Shown here: one piece after another, positions 36,431 to 46,857 of the stretch
Layout: the number at the start of each line of letters is the position of its first letter
Position numbering within the stretch: the first letter of the stretch is position 1
NCBI RefSeq assembly: GCF_012062845.1
Contig: NZ_WWNB01000012.1
Location: 48,081 to 112,080, forward strand
Length of the DNA: 64,000 bases
Direction: 5' to 3'
Origin: Halomonas salinarum
GTDB lineage: Bacteria; Pseudomonadota; Gammaproteobacteria; Pseudomonadales; Halomonadaceae
The notes under the pieces: model-generated
The model's input: the letters and a program-made list of their open reading frames with translations, nothing else
The model's database searches: none
What the model was told of the DNA's origin: nothing
Translations under genes and position numbers: made by a program

Positions 36431-36706
36431 ATGCGCAAACCAGAACTCGCCTCGGCGATCGCCGATCGTGCCGACCTGTCCAAGGACAAGGCAAGCCAGG
36501 TGCTTAACGTGATTCTCGACGAGATCACCGGCAGTGTCGCCAAGGGACAGGATGTGTCCTTGATCGGCTTTGGCTCCTTCACCGTTCGTGAGCGTGCCGC
36601 CCGCACCGGCAAGAACCCACAGACCGGTCAGCCGCTGACCATTCCCGCCAGCAAGACCGTGGCCTTCAAGCCCGGCAAGGCGCTGAAAGACGCCGTCACC
36701 AAGTAA
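36431..36706 (+). CDS. hupA: HU-family DNA-binding protein
   Basis: This histone-like protein bends and compacts DNA as a dimer. The 91-residue product shows the HU fold with LASAIADRADLSKDKASQVL, the IGFGSFTVRERAARTGKNPQTG beta arm that includes the DNA-contacting Pro, and the C-terminal FKPGKALKDAV. GGAGG precedes the ATG at 36431; the longer upstream frame has no family similarity. The position beside the rubB-like gene supports the hupA rather than hupB orthologue. A weak hairpin lies near 36748-36772. Confidence 0.95.
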   Translation: MRKPELASAIADRADLSKDKASQVLNVILDEITGSVAKGQDVSLIGFGSFTVRERAARTGKNPQTGQPLTIPASKTVAFKPGKALKDAVTK

Positions 36707-36795
36707 CAGCGTGACCGCGAATGGCGCGTGATGAATAACGCGCTCCACCGGCCGTGCCAAGGTCGGTGGAATGATTTCCTTTCCGGGATATGCCC

Positions 36796-37152
36796 ATGAC
36801 GCTTCGATTGATGCTCTGGCTTCTGAGCGTGATGCTCAAGCGCGCCCGGCGTCGCAAGGCGCCGTTCCGCGAGGCCCTGGCCGAGCTTGGCCATCTGGAT
36901 TGGGGGATCGGCACCGAAGATCTCTCGATTGCCCGCCATTATCGGATGACGCCTGCCCGTATCACCTCAGGGCCTGGCTTGCCGGTGGATCTCGATCTCG
37001 AGCTTCGCTTCGAAGATAAAGCCACTGCCGTCAAGGTACTGCGTAAGCCCACGTCTCGTGCCTTCCGCGAGGGCCTGATAGACGGCAAGCTGCGCCTGGT
37101 CGGCGACAGTGGCGATCTGGCCAAGCTGCAGCGCTTACTTTCTCGGCTGTAG
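36796..37152 (+). CDS. Hypothetical protein, 118 residues
   Basis: It starts with a hydrophobic and basic stretch (LRLMLWLLSVMLKRARRRK), then a small soluble domain ending GKLRLVGDSGDLAKLQRLLSRL. That end resembles SCP2-like lipid-binding proteins in a general way, but I cannot assign a family. An ATG at 36790 gives two more residues; 36796 has better spacing from CGGGA. It follows hupA by about 90 bp. Confidence 0.65.
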   Translation: MTLRLMLWLLSVMLKRARRRKAPFREALAELGHLDWGIGTEDLSIARHYRMTPARITSGPGLPVDLDLELRFEDKATAVKVLRKPTSRAFREGLIDGKLRLVGDSGDLAKLQRLLSRL

Positions 37153-37241
37153 GAATCAGGCGACCCTGCGTACCCTTGCCCCCAGATCTGAGCGGTCAAC
37201 GCTTGGCTGGGCCATCAGCCCAACGCGATGACAGCTGTCGC

Positions 37242-39323
37242 CTAGACCTGGCCGTAGCGCCCGGCTTCCTCCCCCAGCCAGCGCCGGATCAAGGGCGCGC
37301 TTGAGGCGGGAGACTCCTCGAGTAGCGCCCGCGCCAGTGGCCCGACCCGTTCGAGCAGGTCGCGGTCGCGTTCCAGATCGGCAATCTTCATTGCCGCAAG
37401 CCCCGTCTGGCGGGTGCCCAGCACTTCGCCCGGACCACGCAGTTCCAGATCCTTCTCGGCGATCCGAAAACCGTCGGTGGTCTCGCGCATCACCCCCAGC
37501 CGTTCCCGTGAGTGCGCCGACAAGGGCGGGTGATACAGCAGCACACAGAAGCTTTCGGTGGCGCCACGCCCGACCCGACCGCGCAACTGGTGCAACTGCG
37601 AGAGCCCGAGCCGTTCCGGGTTCTCGATGATCATCAGGCTGGCGTTGGGCACATCGACCCCGACCTCGATCACCGTGGTGGCGATCAAGAGATCCAGCTC
37701 ACCGGACTTGAAGGCCGCCATGACCTCGGCCTTCTCGCCGGCCTTCATGCGCCCATGCACCAGCCCGATGGCGAGACCCGGCAATGCCTCGGTCAGGCTC
37801 TCGTGAGTGGCTTCGGCGGCCTGGCACTGCAGTGCCTCGGATTCCTCGATCAGGGTACAGACCCAATAGGCCTGGCGGCCCTCGGCACAGGCGCGCTCGA
37901 TGCGTGTGACCACTTCCGGGCGCCGCTCGTCGGGGACGGCGACGGTCTGCACCGGCGTACGTCCCGGCGGTAGCTCGTCGATCACCGAGACATCCAGATC
38001 GGCATAGGCACTCATCGCCAGGGTGCGGGGAATCGGGGTCGCCGTCATCACCAGCTGATGGGGCGTCAGGCCGGCGGCTTCGCCTTTCTCGCGCAGCGCC
38101 AGGCGCTGGTGAACCCCGAAGCGGTGCTGCTCGTCGATGATCGCAAGCCCCAGGCACTTGAAGTGCACATCGGCCTGGAAGAGTGCATGCGTGCCGACCA
38201 CCAGCTGCACGCGCCCATCGGCCAGTGCCGCCTTGGTATCAAGCCGCGCCTTGCCCTTGAGCTTGCCGGCAAGCCAGGCCACCTCGATGCCAAGCGGCTC
38301 CAGCCAGTCACGGAAGGTGCGGTAGTGCTGTTCGGCGAGCAGCTCGGTGGGCGCCATCATGGCCACCTGGCAGCCGCCGGCGATGGCGGTGAGTGCCGCC
38401 ATCGCCGCCACCACCGTCTTGCCGGAGCCCACGTCGCCCTGCACCAGGCGCAGCATCGGCACCGCGCGCTCGAGATCTGCGCCGATTTCATCAAGCACTC
38501 GGCGCTGGGCGCCGGTCAGCGAGAACGGCAGCTTCGAGACGAAGCGGGCCTGCAGGCTGCGGCCAGAGGGCAGTGAGGGGGCACTGTCCGCCTGAATGCG
38601 TTGGCGCACTACCCGCAGGCTGAGCTGATGGGCCAGTAACTCCTCCATCGCCAGGCGGCGTTGGGTGGGGTGAGTGCCCTCCCGCAGCTGATCCAGATCG
38701 GCCTCGGCAGGCGGATGGTGCAGATAATGGAGGGCATGATGCAGCTCGGGTAACTGAAAGCGCTCTCGCAGACTGGCAGGAATCCAGTCGGGTAGTGCCT
38801 CGGGGGCCTCGTTGAGCAGGTTCATGGCCTGGTCAATCAGGCCACGCAGGCGCGCCTGGTTGAGGCCCTCGGTGGCGGGATATAGAGGCGTCAGGTGCTC
38901 GTCGACGACCGCCTCGCCGGCCTTGATCAGGCGATATTCCGGGTGATAGATCTCAAGGCCCGTGGCACCGGCGCGCGCCTCGCCGAAGGCGTGCACCCGT
39001 GTGCCGGGCTGGAATTGCTGCTGCTGTGCCGGCGAGAAGTGGAAAAAACGCAGACTCAAGATGCCGGAGCCGTCAGTGAGGCGCACCAGCAGGCTGCGTC
39101 GCCGGCCCTTGACCACGTCACAGGCCGCGACCTCGCCCTGGACCACTGCCTCGTGGCCGGCGCGCAGCGTGCCGATCGGCGTTACCCGGGTACGGTCCTG
39201 ATAGCGCAGGGGCAGATGGAAGAGCAGGTCGGCGATGCTCGCTATCCCTAGCCGCTCAAGCTTACCCGCGAGGGCCTCGCCAACGCCCTTGAGCGCACTG
39301 ACGTTCTGGGTCAGCTCACTCAT
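37242..39323 (-). CDS. recG: ATP-dependent DNA helicase RecG
   Basis: RecG remodels stalled replication forks and Holliday junctions. The 693-residue product has an N-terminal wedge/OB domain (RYQDRTRVTPIG, LRFFHF), then superfamily 2 motifs: Walker A LVQGDVGSGKTVVAAMA, IIDEQHRFGV, MTATPIPRTLAMS, VIEVGVDVPNA and QLRGRVGRG. Length is normal. Its start overlaps the oxyR stop (ATGA), the same order as in Pseudomonas. Confidence 0.98.
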   Translation of the reverse strand: MSELTQNVSALKGVGEALAGKLERLGIASIADLLFHLPLRYQDRTRVTPIGTLRAGHEAVVQGEVAACDVVKGRRRSLLVRLTDGSGILSLRFFHFSPAQQQQFQPGTRVHAFGEARAGATGLEIYHPEYRLIKAGEAVVDEHLTPLYPATEGLNQARLRGLIDQAMNLLNEAPEALPDWIPASLRERFQLPELHHALHYLHHPPAEADLDQLREGTHPTQRRLAMEELLAHQLSLRVVRQRIQADSAPSLPSGRSLQARFVSKLPFSLTGAQRRVLDEIGADLERAVPMLRLVQGDVGSGKTVVAAMAALTAIAGGCQVAMMAPTELLAEQHYRTFRDWLEPLGIEVAWLAGKLKGKARLDTKAALADGRVQLVVGTHALFQADVHFKCLGLAIIDEQHRFGVHQRLALREKGEAAGLTPHQLVMTATPIPRTLAMSAYADLDVSVIDELPPGRTPVQTVAVPDERRPEVVTRIERACAEGRQAYWVCTLIEESEALQCQAAEATHESLTEALPGLAIGLVHGRMKAGEKAEVMAAFKSGELDLLIATTVIEVGVDVPNASLMIIENPERLGLSQLHQLRGRVGRGATESFCVLLYHPPLSAHSRERLGVMRETTDGFRIAEKDLELRGPGEVLGTRQTGLAAMKIADLERDRDLLERVGPLARALLEESPASSAPLIRRWLGEEAGRYGQV

Positions 39324-40240
39324 ATCGTCGCGGGCTGACGGGTCCGGCAGCGCCGGATAGCCTCGGTGAGGGTATCGATGGCCTTGGGACGCGGGAAGCT
39401 CGCGCGCCAGGCAATCGCCACCGTGCGCGAGGGCACATCATTGGCAAAGGGGCGAGAGGTGAGTACCCCGGCCTCATAGTGTCCGGTGCCGATGGCCGAA
39501 GAAGGCAGCACCGTGATGCCAAGCTTCGAGGCCACCATGTGGCGGATGGTCTCGAGTGATCCGCCCTCGGCGGTCAGGGTATTGCTGGGGCTGTTGAGCT
39601 TGGCGCTGATGGCCGGGCAGGCCTCGAGAATCTGGTCGCGGAAGCAGTGCCCTTCGCCAAGCAGCAGCAGCCGCTCCTGGAGCAGGTCTTCCTTGGCGAT
39701 GCTGTCCCGTGAGGTCCAGGGGTGATCGGCGGGCATCAGCACCTCGAATTCCTCGTCGTACACCGGCTTGGTCAGTACGTCGGTATCGGTGAAGGGCAGT
39801 GCGACGATGATGGCGTCGAGTTCGCCGCTTCTCAGCTTGCGTCGCAGGTCCGCGGTGAAGCCTTCTTCGATGTACAGCGACATCTGTGGTGCGCTGCGGG
39901 TCAGCTCCGGGATCAGGTAGGGAAACAGATAAGGGCCAATGGTGTAGATGGCGCCAATGCGCAGCGGGCTTGCCAGCTGGTCCTTGCCGGCGTTGGCCAG
40001 CTCGCGAATGACGCTCGACTGCTCGAGCACGCGCTGGGCCTGCTCGACGATCTGCTCGCCCAGAGGTGTGACCTGCACCGTCGACTTGGAGCGCTCGAAC
40101 AGGGCCACCCCAAGCTCTTCCTCAAGCTTCTTGACCGCCACCGATAGTGTCGGCTGGGACACGAAGCAGTGCTCGGCGGCGCGCCCGAAATGGCGCTCCT
40201 GCGCCAAGGTTACGATATAGCGGAGTTCTGTTAGAGTCAT
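39320..40240 (-). CDS. oxyR: Hydrogen peroxide regulator OxyR
   Basis: OxyR is a LysR-type sensor that activates peroxide defence genes. The 306-residue product has the N-terminal helix-turn-helix FGRAAEHCFVSQPTLSVAVKKLE and both redox cysteines at the same numbers as E. coli, Cys199 and Cys208, in GHCFRDQILEAC. The ATG at 40240 is followed by MTLTELRYIVTLAQE, the typical family start. It overlaps recG at its 3' end and diverges from an SDR gene. Confidence 0.97.
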   Translation of the reverse strand: MTLTELRYIVTLAQERHFGRAAEHCFVSQPTLSVAVKKLEEELGVALFERSKSTVQVTPLGEQIVEQAQRVLEQSSVIRELANAGKDQLASPLRIGAIYTIGPYLFPYLIPELTRSAPQMSLYIEEGFTADLRRKLRSGELDAIIVALPFTDTDVLTKPVYDEEFEVLMPADHPWTSRDSIAKEDLLQERLLLLGEGHCFRDQILEACPAISAKLNSPSNTLTAEGGSLETIRHMVASKLGITVLPSSAIGTGHYEAGVLTSRPFANDVPSRTVAIAWRASFPRPKAIDTLTEAIRRCRTRQPATI

Positions 40241-40319
40241 GGTGATGCCTGGTGGCGCTCTCGCGGTTAATGAACAGGATGGTTCTGATAGATACTTTTT
40301 ATCAAGGAGCGGGGAAAAG

Positions 40320-41189
40320 GTGAAGAAAACGACACTGATTATTGGCTGTGGCGATATCGGCACAGCCCTTGGCGAGCGTCTCCTGGAGGCCGGCCAACGG
40401 GTGGTGGGCGTTCGCCGTCAAGCCACAAGGATCGAGTCAAGCGGCATCGAGCCGCTGTCCCTCGACATCAACGCCGAGGGCGCCGTGGCCGAGCTGCCCG
40501 ATGCCGACGTTCTGGTCTATGTGCTGAGCGCCGACCGCTTCGAGGAAGATGCCTATCGCGCTGCTTACCCGGCTGGCCTCAAGGCGGTGCTCGCCGAGTT
40601 TGCCGGCCGCAAGGCCCCGCCGCGTCATGTGTTTTTCGTGTCGTCCACCAGCGTTTATGCTCAACGCGAGGGAGAGGAGGTCGACGAGGACAGCCCCATC
40701 GCGCCCAGTGGCTTCTCCGGGCAATTGATGCAAGAGGCCGAAGAGGCGTTGATTGCGCATGAGTTGCCGGGAACGGTGGTGCGCTTCTCGGGTATCTACG
40801 GCCCGGGCCGCGACCGCTTGATTCGCCAGGCCCACGAGGGGCGCATTGCCGCCGCCAATCCCCCCATGTATTCCAACCGCATTCATCGCGATGACTGTGC
40901 CGGTGTGCTCGAGCACCTGATCCATCTCGCGCTGGACAAGACGCCGGTGGAGCCACTTTATCTCGCAAGCGACTGCGAACCCGCACCGCTGCACGAGGTG
41001 ATGACCTGGCTCGCCGCCAAGCTCAAGGTCGAGTCCACCGAGGTCATCCAGTCACCGCTGCGCCGCCGGGCCAGCAAGCGCTGCAACAATGCCCGCCTGC
41101 TCGCCTCCGGCTATGTCTTCCGCTACCCGAGCTATCGCGAGGGCTATGCCCAGGTGCTTAAGGCCGGTGGTTTTCTGCCAAAGCGCTGA
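40320..41189 (+). CDS. NAD-dependent epimerase/dehydratase-like SDR protein
   Basis: This 289-residue atypical SDR has an N-terminal nucleotide loop IIGCGDIGTALGERLL and the strand FFVSSTSVYAQ, but Gln takes the place of the usual YxxxK Tyr context (GQLMQEAEEAL). Catalysis of the classical type is therefore doubtful. RFSGIYGPGR and NRIHRDDCAG are typical of the YeeZ-like subgroup. GTG at 40320 is chosen because AAGGAG lies upstream. It diverges from oxyR, with 79 bp between starts. Function is unknown. Confidence 0.78.
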   Translation: MKKTTLIIGCGDIGTALGERLLEAGQRVVGVRRQATRIESSGIEPLSLDINAEGAVAELPDADVLVYVLSADRFEEDAYRAAYPAGLKAVLAEFAGRKAPPRHVFFVSSTSVYAQREGEEVDEDSPIAPSGFSGQLMQEAEEALIAHELPGTVVRFSGIYGPGRDRLIRQAHEGRIAAANPPMYSNRIHRDDCAGVLEHLIHLALDKTPVEPLYLASDCEPAPLHEVMTWLAAKLKVESTEVIQSPLRRRASKRCNNARLLASGYVFRYPSYREGYAQVLKAGGFLPKR

Positions 41190-41279
41190 GCTTATGTGTG
41201 CGATGTTCACTCCTCCTCATGGCCGCATGTTCCTGTGCTACCGGGTGGCATGCACCTCTCCAGGTGAGACTGCCGCTGG

Positions 41280-41807
41280 CTATTCGCCAGATGAGCTCGC
41301 CAGGCTGGTGTAGCGTGGGCCTTCGGCGGTGGTCACGGACTCGATGAGCTGTAGCGTATTATAGTGCCAGTTGAGGGAGACACTTGGCAGCATGCCGGGA
41401 GAAGGGGGCGCTGCATGTCGCAACAGGGTGACGTGGGGCAGGAAGTCTCGCTCAGGCGCTGATAGGCCTTCATCGGCAAGAGCTCGCCACAGGCGTTGAT
41501 AGAGGCCAAGAAGGTCAGGCGTCGGGGCCTGGCTACCCAGCCACAGCATAGCGGTGCGCTGAAAATAGCCGACGCGATCGAGAGTGATGGTACCGGAAGG
41601 ACAGGAAAAAGCGTCAGTCAAAGCCAGCAGGGTGGGAAGGCGCTCGTCAGGTACCTGCCCCAGGAAGGCCAGGGTCAGGTGAAGGTTTTCGGGCGCTACC
41701 GGGTGCCCACCACAAGCGCGGTGGGCCTGGTCTGTCGTTCGAGACAGCTCCTCGCGCAGGGCCGGGTCCGGCCATAGCGCGAGGAACAGCCGGCGCTGGT
41801 TCGCCAT
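41280..41807 (-). CDS. thpR: RNA 2',3'-cyclic phosphodiesterase ThpR
   Basis: This 175-residue 2H phosphoesterase opens 2',3'-cyclic RNA ends. The two HxTx motifs are HLTL (43-46) and HVTL (125-128), each with the catalytic His and Thr. The N-terminal RLFLALWPDPALREEL is typical. It is the last gene of the leftward gmk-rpoZ-spoT-ridA-thpR run, four bases after the ridA stop. Confidence 0.9.
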   Translation of the reverse strand: MANQRRLFLALWPDPALREELSRTTDQAHRACGGHPVAPENLHLTLAFLGQVPDERLPTLLALTDAFSCPSGTITLDRVGYFQRTAMLWLGSQAPTPDLLGLYQRLWRALADEGLSAPERDFLPHVTLLRHAAPPSPGMLPSVSLNWHYNTLQLIESVTTAEGPRYTSLASSSGE

Positions 41808-41811
41808 CGGC

Positions 41812-42201
41812 TTAGTCGCCGATGACCATGACCGCCTCGGCTTCGAACAGGCTACCCTTGGGCAATGCCTTGATGCCGACGGCGGCGCGTGCCGGGTAGG
41901 GGGTAGTGAAGACCTCTTCCATCACGCGGTTCACGATCGCGAAGTTGTCCAGATCGACCAGGTAGAGGTTGATCTTGACGATGTCCTGCAGGGAACCGTC
42001 GGCTTCTTCGCAAACCGCGGACAGGTTCTTGAAGACCTGACGCGCCTGGGCTTCGAAATCGTCGGAGACGATCTCCATGGTGGCCGGGTCCAGGGGGATC
42101 TGGCCGGAAATGTAGAGAGTATTACCGGCCTTGATGGCCTGGGAATAGGGGCCGATGGCGGCCGGTGCCTTGTCGGTGTTGATGACGGCTTTATTGCTCA
42201 T
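41812..42201 (-). CDS. ridA: RidA family reactive-intermediate deaminase
   Basis: RidA hydrolyses reactive enamine/imine intermediates made by PLP enzymes. The 129-residue product starts MSNKAVINTDKAPAAIGPYSQAI and has the arginine-bearing YPARAAVGIKALPKG segment that binds the substrate carboxylate, plus the SGQIPLDP motif. It lies 86 bp after spoT, the arrangement known in Pseudomonas. The start at 42201 is supported by the family N-terminus and by AGGAGCATCACC upstream. Confidence 0.95.
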   Translation of the reverse strand: MSNKAVINTDKAPAAIGPYSQAIKAGNTLYISGQIPLDPATMEIVSDDFEAQARQVFKNLSAVCEEADGSLQDIVKINLYLVDLDNFAIVNRVMEEVFTTPYPARAAVGIKALPKGSLFEAEAVMVIGD

Positions 42202-42287
42202 GGTGATGCTCCTGTTGTGATTGTGGTGGGGAAATAATACGAAGAATATTCCCGTCCGAGCGAATCGAGCGGGCAGAAAACGAGACG

Positions 42288-44426
42288 CTAGTTGCGAACG
42301 CGAGTGATCTTGTCGACGCGGGGAAGGTTGCGGATCCGTTTCATGATGCGTGCCAGATGAACGCGATCGTGAACCGAAAGGGTCAGATTGACGATCGACA
42401 ACCGGGCGTCGCATTCCTCTATGCCGATGCGTTCAATATTCGCATCAGCATCGGTGACCAGGCTTGCCAGCTCGGCTACCAGGCCGCGGCGGCTTTCCAT
42501 ATGGATGCGCAGCGCCACCGGGAAATCTTCCTGAATGTTCTCAGACCAGTCCAGGGCGAAGAGCTTGTCCGGGTCGTTCTTCAGTTCGGCCAGGTTTCGG
42601 CACTCGGTGCGGTGAACGACGATACCCTTGCCGACTGACAGGTGGCCTACCACCGGATCGCCGGGTAGCGGATGGCAACAGCGCGCGAAGTTGATCACCA
42701 TGCCATCGGCGCCACTGATGAGAATCGAGCGCTCGGCATTATCCGAGGTCGTGCTATCCGCTGTCGGTTGATCGCTTGGTACGCTGCTGGCGAGCCGGTG
42801 AGCAATGGCATGTGCCATACGGTTGCCAAGGCCAATCGATTCCAGCAGCTCATCGCTGCGCTTGAGCGATAGCTCTTTGAGAAGCGCCGGCAGGGCACTC
42901 TGCGGCAGTTCCTCAAGGCTTAGCTCGTAATCGGCCAGTGCCTTGTTGAGCAGGCGATGACCCAGCTGTACGGACTCGGTGTGCTGCTGATGCTTGAGCG
43001 CATGGCGGATCGCCGAGCGAGCCTTGGCGGTTATCACGAACGATAGCCAGGCGGTGTTGGGCCTGGCCCCCGGCGCCGTGATGATCTCGAGTGTCTGGCC
43101 GCTTTCCAGGCGGCTTGAGAGCGGCGCCAGGTGACGATCGATGCGACAGGCGATGCAGCTGTTGCCGATGTCGGTGTGCACGCTGTAGGCGAAGTCGATC
43201 ACCGTGGCGCCCTGGGGCAGCTCCATGATGTCGCCCTTGGGCGTGAACACATAGATATCATCGGGGAAGAGGTCATTCTTGACGTGCTCGATGAACTCCA
43301 GCGAATTGCCCGCCTGGCGCTGCATCTCGAGCAGACCCCGTACCCATTCCCGCGCCCGGGCATGGCTGCCAGCGGCGATCGGTCGCTCGGTCTGGCCGGC
43401 CTTGTAGAGCCAATGAGCGGCGATGCCGTTGTTGGCCATGGCCTCCATCTCGCGGGTGCGAATCTGCACCTCGATGGGCATGCCACCGGTGCCGAACAGG
43501 GTGGTATGCAGGCTCTGGTAGCCGTTGGCCTTGGGGATGGCGATGTAGTCCTTGAAGCGCCCCGGTACCGGCTTATAGAGATTGTGCACCGCGCCCAGAA
43601 TGCGATAGCAGCTATCGACGTCGTCGGTGATGATGCGGAAACCGAACACATCCATGATCTCGGCGAATGGCTTGCGCTGGTCGCGCATCTTGCGATAGAT
43701 CGACAGCAGGTGCTTCTGGCGGCCGACCACGGTGCCCGGCAGGCCATCATCGTCGAGGCATTTCTGCAGGCTCGACTGGACCTGGCGAATGGTGGTGCGG
43801 CGATGACCGCGGGCCTTGCCGACCGCGCGCTTGATGCGCTCGGAGCGCATCGGGTGCAGCGCCTGGAAGGACAGGTCCTCGAGCTCGACCCGAATGGTGT
43901 TGATGCCCAGCCGCCCGGCGATGCGGGCATAGATCTCAAGGGTCTCGCGGGCGATGCGACGCTTCTTGTCCGGGCGCAGGGCGCCCAGCGTGCGCATGTT
44001 ATGCAGGCGGTCGGCGAGTTTGACGATGATCACCCGGATATCCCGGGACATCGCCAGTACCATCTTCTGGAAGTTCTCGGCCTGGGCGACAGCCTTGTCT
44101 TCGAAGGTGATCTGGGTCAGCTTCGAGACGCCATCGACCAACTCCGCCACGGGTTCGCCGAACTGCTCGGCGAGTGACTTCTTGGAGACGCCGGTATCCT
44201 CGATCACATCATGTAGCATCGCGGCCATCAGGGCCTGATGATCCATGTGCATGTTGGCGAGGATGTTGGCCACCGCCAACGGGTGGGTCACATAGGGCTC
44301 GCCGGAGCGGCGACGCTGGCCGTCATGGGCCTGTTCGGCATAGTAGAAGGCGCGCTTGACCTGGCGGATTTCCTCCGAGGGAAGATAACCGCCCAGGCGG
44401 TCGGCCAGGTCATCGATGGTGAACAT
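42288..44426 (-). CDS. spoT: Bifunctional (p)ppGpp synthetase/hydrolase SpoT
   Basis: SpoT makes and degrades the stringent-response alarmone. The 712-residue product has the HD hydrolase domain (THPLAVANILANMHMDHQALMAAMLHDVIEDTG), the RelA-type synthetase domain (DVFGFRIITDDVDSCYRILG, GYQSLHTTLFG), a TGS domain (VFTPKGDIMELPQGATVIDFAY) and a C-terminal ACT domain. The intact HD residues set it apart from monofunctional RelA. It lies between rpoZ and ridA in the same orientation. Confidence 0.98.
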   Translation of the reverse strand: MFTIDDLADRLGGYLPSEEIRQVKRAFYYAEQAHDGQRRRSGEPYVTHPLAVANILANMHMDHQALMAAMLHDVIEDTGVSKKSLAEQFGEPVAELVDGVSKLTQITFEDKAVAQAENFQKMVLAMSRDIRVIIVKLADRLHNMRTLGALRPDKKRRIARETLEIYARIAGRLGINTIRVELEDLSFQALHPMRSERIKRAVGKARGHRRTTIRQVQSSLQKCLDDDGLPGTVVGRQKHLLSIYRKMRDQRKPFAEIMDVFGFRIITDDVDSCYRILGAVHNLYKPVPGRFKDYIAIPKANGYQSLHTTLFGTGGMPIEVQIRTREMEAMANNGIAAHWLYKAGQTERPIAAGSHARAREWVRGLLEMQRQAGNSLEFIEHVKNDLFPDDIYVFTPKGDIMELPQGATVIDFAYSVHTDIGNSCIACRIDRHLAPLSSRLESGQTLEIITAPGARPNTAWLSFVITAKARSAIRHALKHQQHTESVQLGHRLLNKALADYELSLEELPQSALPALLKELSLKRSDELLESIGLGNRMAHAIAHRLASSVPSDQPTADSTTSDNAERSILISGADGMVINFARCCHPLPGDPVVGHLSVGKGIVVHRTECRNLAELKNDPDKLFALDWSENIQEDFPVALRIHMESRRGLVAELASLVTDADANIERIGIEECDARLSIVNLTLSVHDRVHLARIMKRIRNLPRVDKITRVRN

Positions 44427-44490
44427 GCAGCACGCCTATACCCGAAACTTAAAGGAATGATTGACGATACCAGAATTCAGTGAGGTTGCC

Positions 44491-44742
44491 TCATTCCTCG
44501 CCCATCTCAGGTTCGCGGCGGGGACGCACCGGCGCCTCGATCGGTTCGTTGAGCACGTTTTCGTCGATCTTCTGGGCGGCGATTTCTCGCAGCGCCATGA
44601 CGGTGGGCTTGTCGTTCTCCCAGGGCAGCAGGGCATCGCGGGAACCGCGGGCCAGTTGACGTGCGCGTTGGGTGGAAATCATCACCAACGTGAAGCGGTT
44701 TTCAACGTGTTCCAGACAATCTTCGACGGTGACTCGCGCCAT
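44491..44742 (-). CDS. rpoZ: RNA polymerase omega subunit RpoZ
   Basis: This 83-residue subunit aids assembly of beta prime and forms part of the ppGpp site. The family start [20 protein letters not shown] is present, with RARQLARG in the middle and an acidic/basic tail. It is located between gmk and spoT, the standard order. The tail ([15 protein letters not shown]) is longer than the conserved core. Confidence 0.97.
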   Translation of the reverse strand: MARVTVEDCLEHVENRFTLVMISTQRARQLARGSRDALLPWENDKPTVMALREIAAQKIDENVLNEPIEAPVRPRREPEMGEE

Positions 44743-44824
44743 GATCAGGTACCTGAGTTCGAGGGATGAGAAAGATGCTGCGTTCGAAAGCCCTGTCGAG
44801 GGGCACGCTTGGGGACCGGCCAGT

Positions 44825-45523
<699 letters not shown>

Positions 45524-45613
45524 TTATCGCATACAGTGTCGGCCTCTGGGATAATAGCCCGCTAATTTCGCGCCACCTGGCAGTGGCGTCGCCACTGTCG
45601 CAAGGAGCGTGAC

Positions 45614-46807
45614 ATGCCAACGGACACGATTCACCCGTCCCCGAACCCCCGCCTGGCCGAGAAGGCCCTGGCACTGGGCGGTTTCGCCATCGGCACCACC
45701 GAATTCGTGATCATGGGCCTGATGCAGCGCATCGCGACCGATTACGGCATCGCGGTTCAGGAGGTGGGCCTTGCAATCAGTGCCTATGCACTGGGAGTAG
45801 TGGTCGGGGCGCCGCTGATCTCGGCTATCAGCGCGCGTATTCCCCGTCGAGGGCTGCTGATCGGCCTGATGGTGCTGTTCGCCGCCAGTAATCTGCTGAC
45901 CCTGCTGGCGCCTTCCTTCTATGGGTTCGTCGCTCTGCGCTTCTTTGCTGGCCTGCCTCACGGGGTCTACCTGGGGGTGGCGGCCTTGGTGGCTGCCAAT
46001 GTCGCCGAACCCCACGAGCGGGGCCGTGCCGTAGGCCGGGTGCTGGTGGGCCTGACCCTGGCGATTCTCGCCGGGGCGCCGCTGGCCACCTGGGTCGGCG
46101 GCCTCGCGGGCTGGAAGGCGGCCTTCGTGATGGTAGGCGCGCTGGGGCTTTTCACTGCGCTGCTGGTGCGCTTGTGGGTACCGGTGCAGCCGGCCAATCA
46201 AGGGGGGTCCCTGCGTTCAGAGCTGTCGGCGATCACCAAGCCCAGGGTGCTCTATACTCTGGCCGTCGCCTGCATCGGCTTCGCCGGCATGTTCAGCGTG
46301 TTCAGCTATGCGATGCCGACCCTGACCCACCAGGCCGGCATGCCCGAGGCGCTGGGCCCGCTGGTGCTGGCGACCTTCGGGGTGGGCTCGGTGATCGGCA
46401 ACCTGGTCGGCGGGCGGCTGGCCGACATTGACCAGAGTCGTGCCATCGGCGGGGCCCTGATATGGGCCGCGCTCTGCCAACTGGGCTTCTTCCTGGCCGC
46501 CGACCAGATATGGAGTGGTCTGCTGTTCGTCGGCCTGGTGGGCACCTGCGGCGCCCTGGTGCCGCCGCTGCAGACCCGGCTGATGGATGTCGCCGGCGAG
46601 GCCCAGACCATGGCCGCGACCCTCAATCACGCCGCCTTCAACATCGCCAATGGCCTCGGCGCCTGGCTGGGTGGCATGGCGGTGACGGTGGGGATGGGCT
46701 GGTCGGCCACGGGCCTGGTGGGCATGGCCATGGCGCTTGGCGGCCTTTCGATCTTCCTGGTCGCACTGGCGCGGGAGCGCGCGACCCAGGTCCAAGCCAG
46801 CGCCTGA
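45614..46807 (+). CDS. MFS transporter (DHA1-type exporter)
   Basis: This 397-residue major facilitator protein has twelve predicted helices. The N-terminal GGFAIGTTEFVIMGLM and the helix 2-3 loop RIPRRGLLIGLMVLF match the AraJ/YdhP/PbuE-like drug-proton antiporter branch. AAGGAG precedes the ATG. The substrate is unknown. A second MFS gene follows after 50 bp on the same strand, and a MarR gene is convergent with it. Confidence 0.87.
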   Translation: MPTDTIHPSPNPRLAEKALALGGFAIGTTEFVIMGLMQRIATDYGIAVQEVGLAISAYALGVVVGAPLISAISARIPRRGLLIGLMVLFAASNLLTLLAPSFYGFVALRFFAGLPHGVYLGVAALVAANVAEPHERGRAVGRVLVGLTLAILAGAPLATWVGGLAGWKAAFVMVGALGLFTALLVRLWVPVQPANQGGSLRSELSAITKPRVLYTLAVACIGFAGMFSVFSYAMPTLTHQAGMPEALGPLVLATFGVGSVIGNLVGGRLADIDQSRAIGGALIWAALCQLGFFLAADQIWSGLLFVGLVGTCGALVPPLQTRLMDVAGEAQTMAATLNHAAFNIANGLGAWLGGMAVTVGMGWSATGLVGMAMALGGLSIFLVALARERATQVQASA

Positions 46808-46857
46808 TCCAAGCAGGACCGGATGCCGCGCCGGTCTTGTTCATAACAGGAGAGACC

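Noticed and set aside
46462..46857. Longer start for the second MFS gene
   Set aside because: The extension overlaps the first MFS gene in another frame, while the ATG at 46858 has a good ribosome site and a normal MFS N-terminus.
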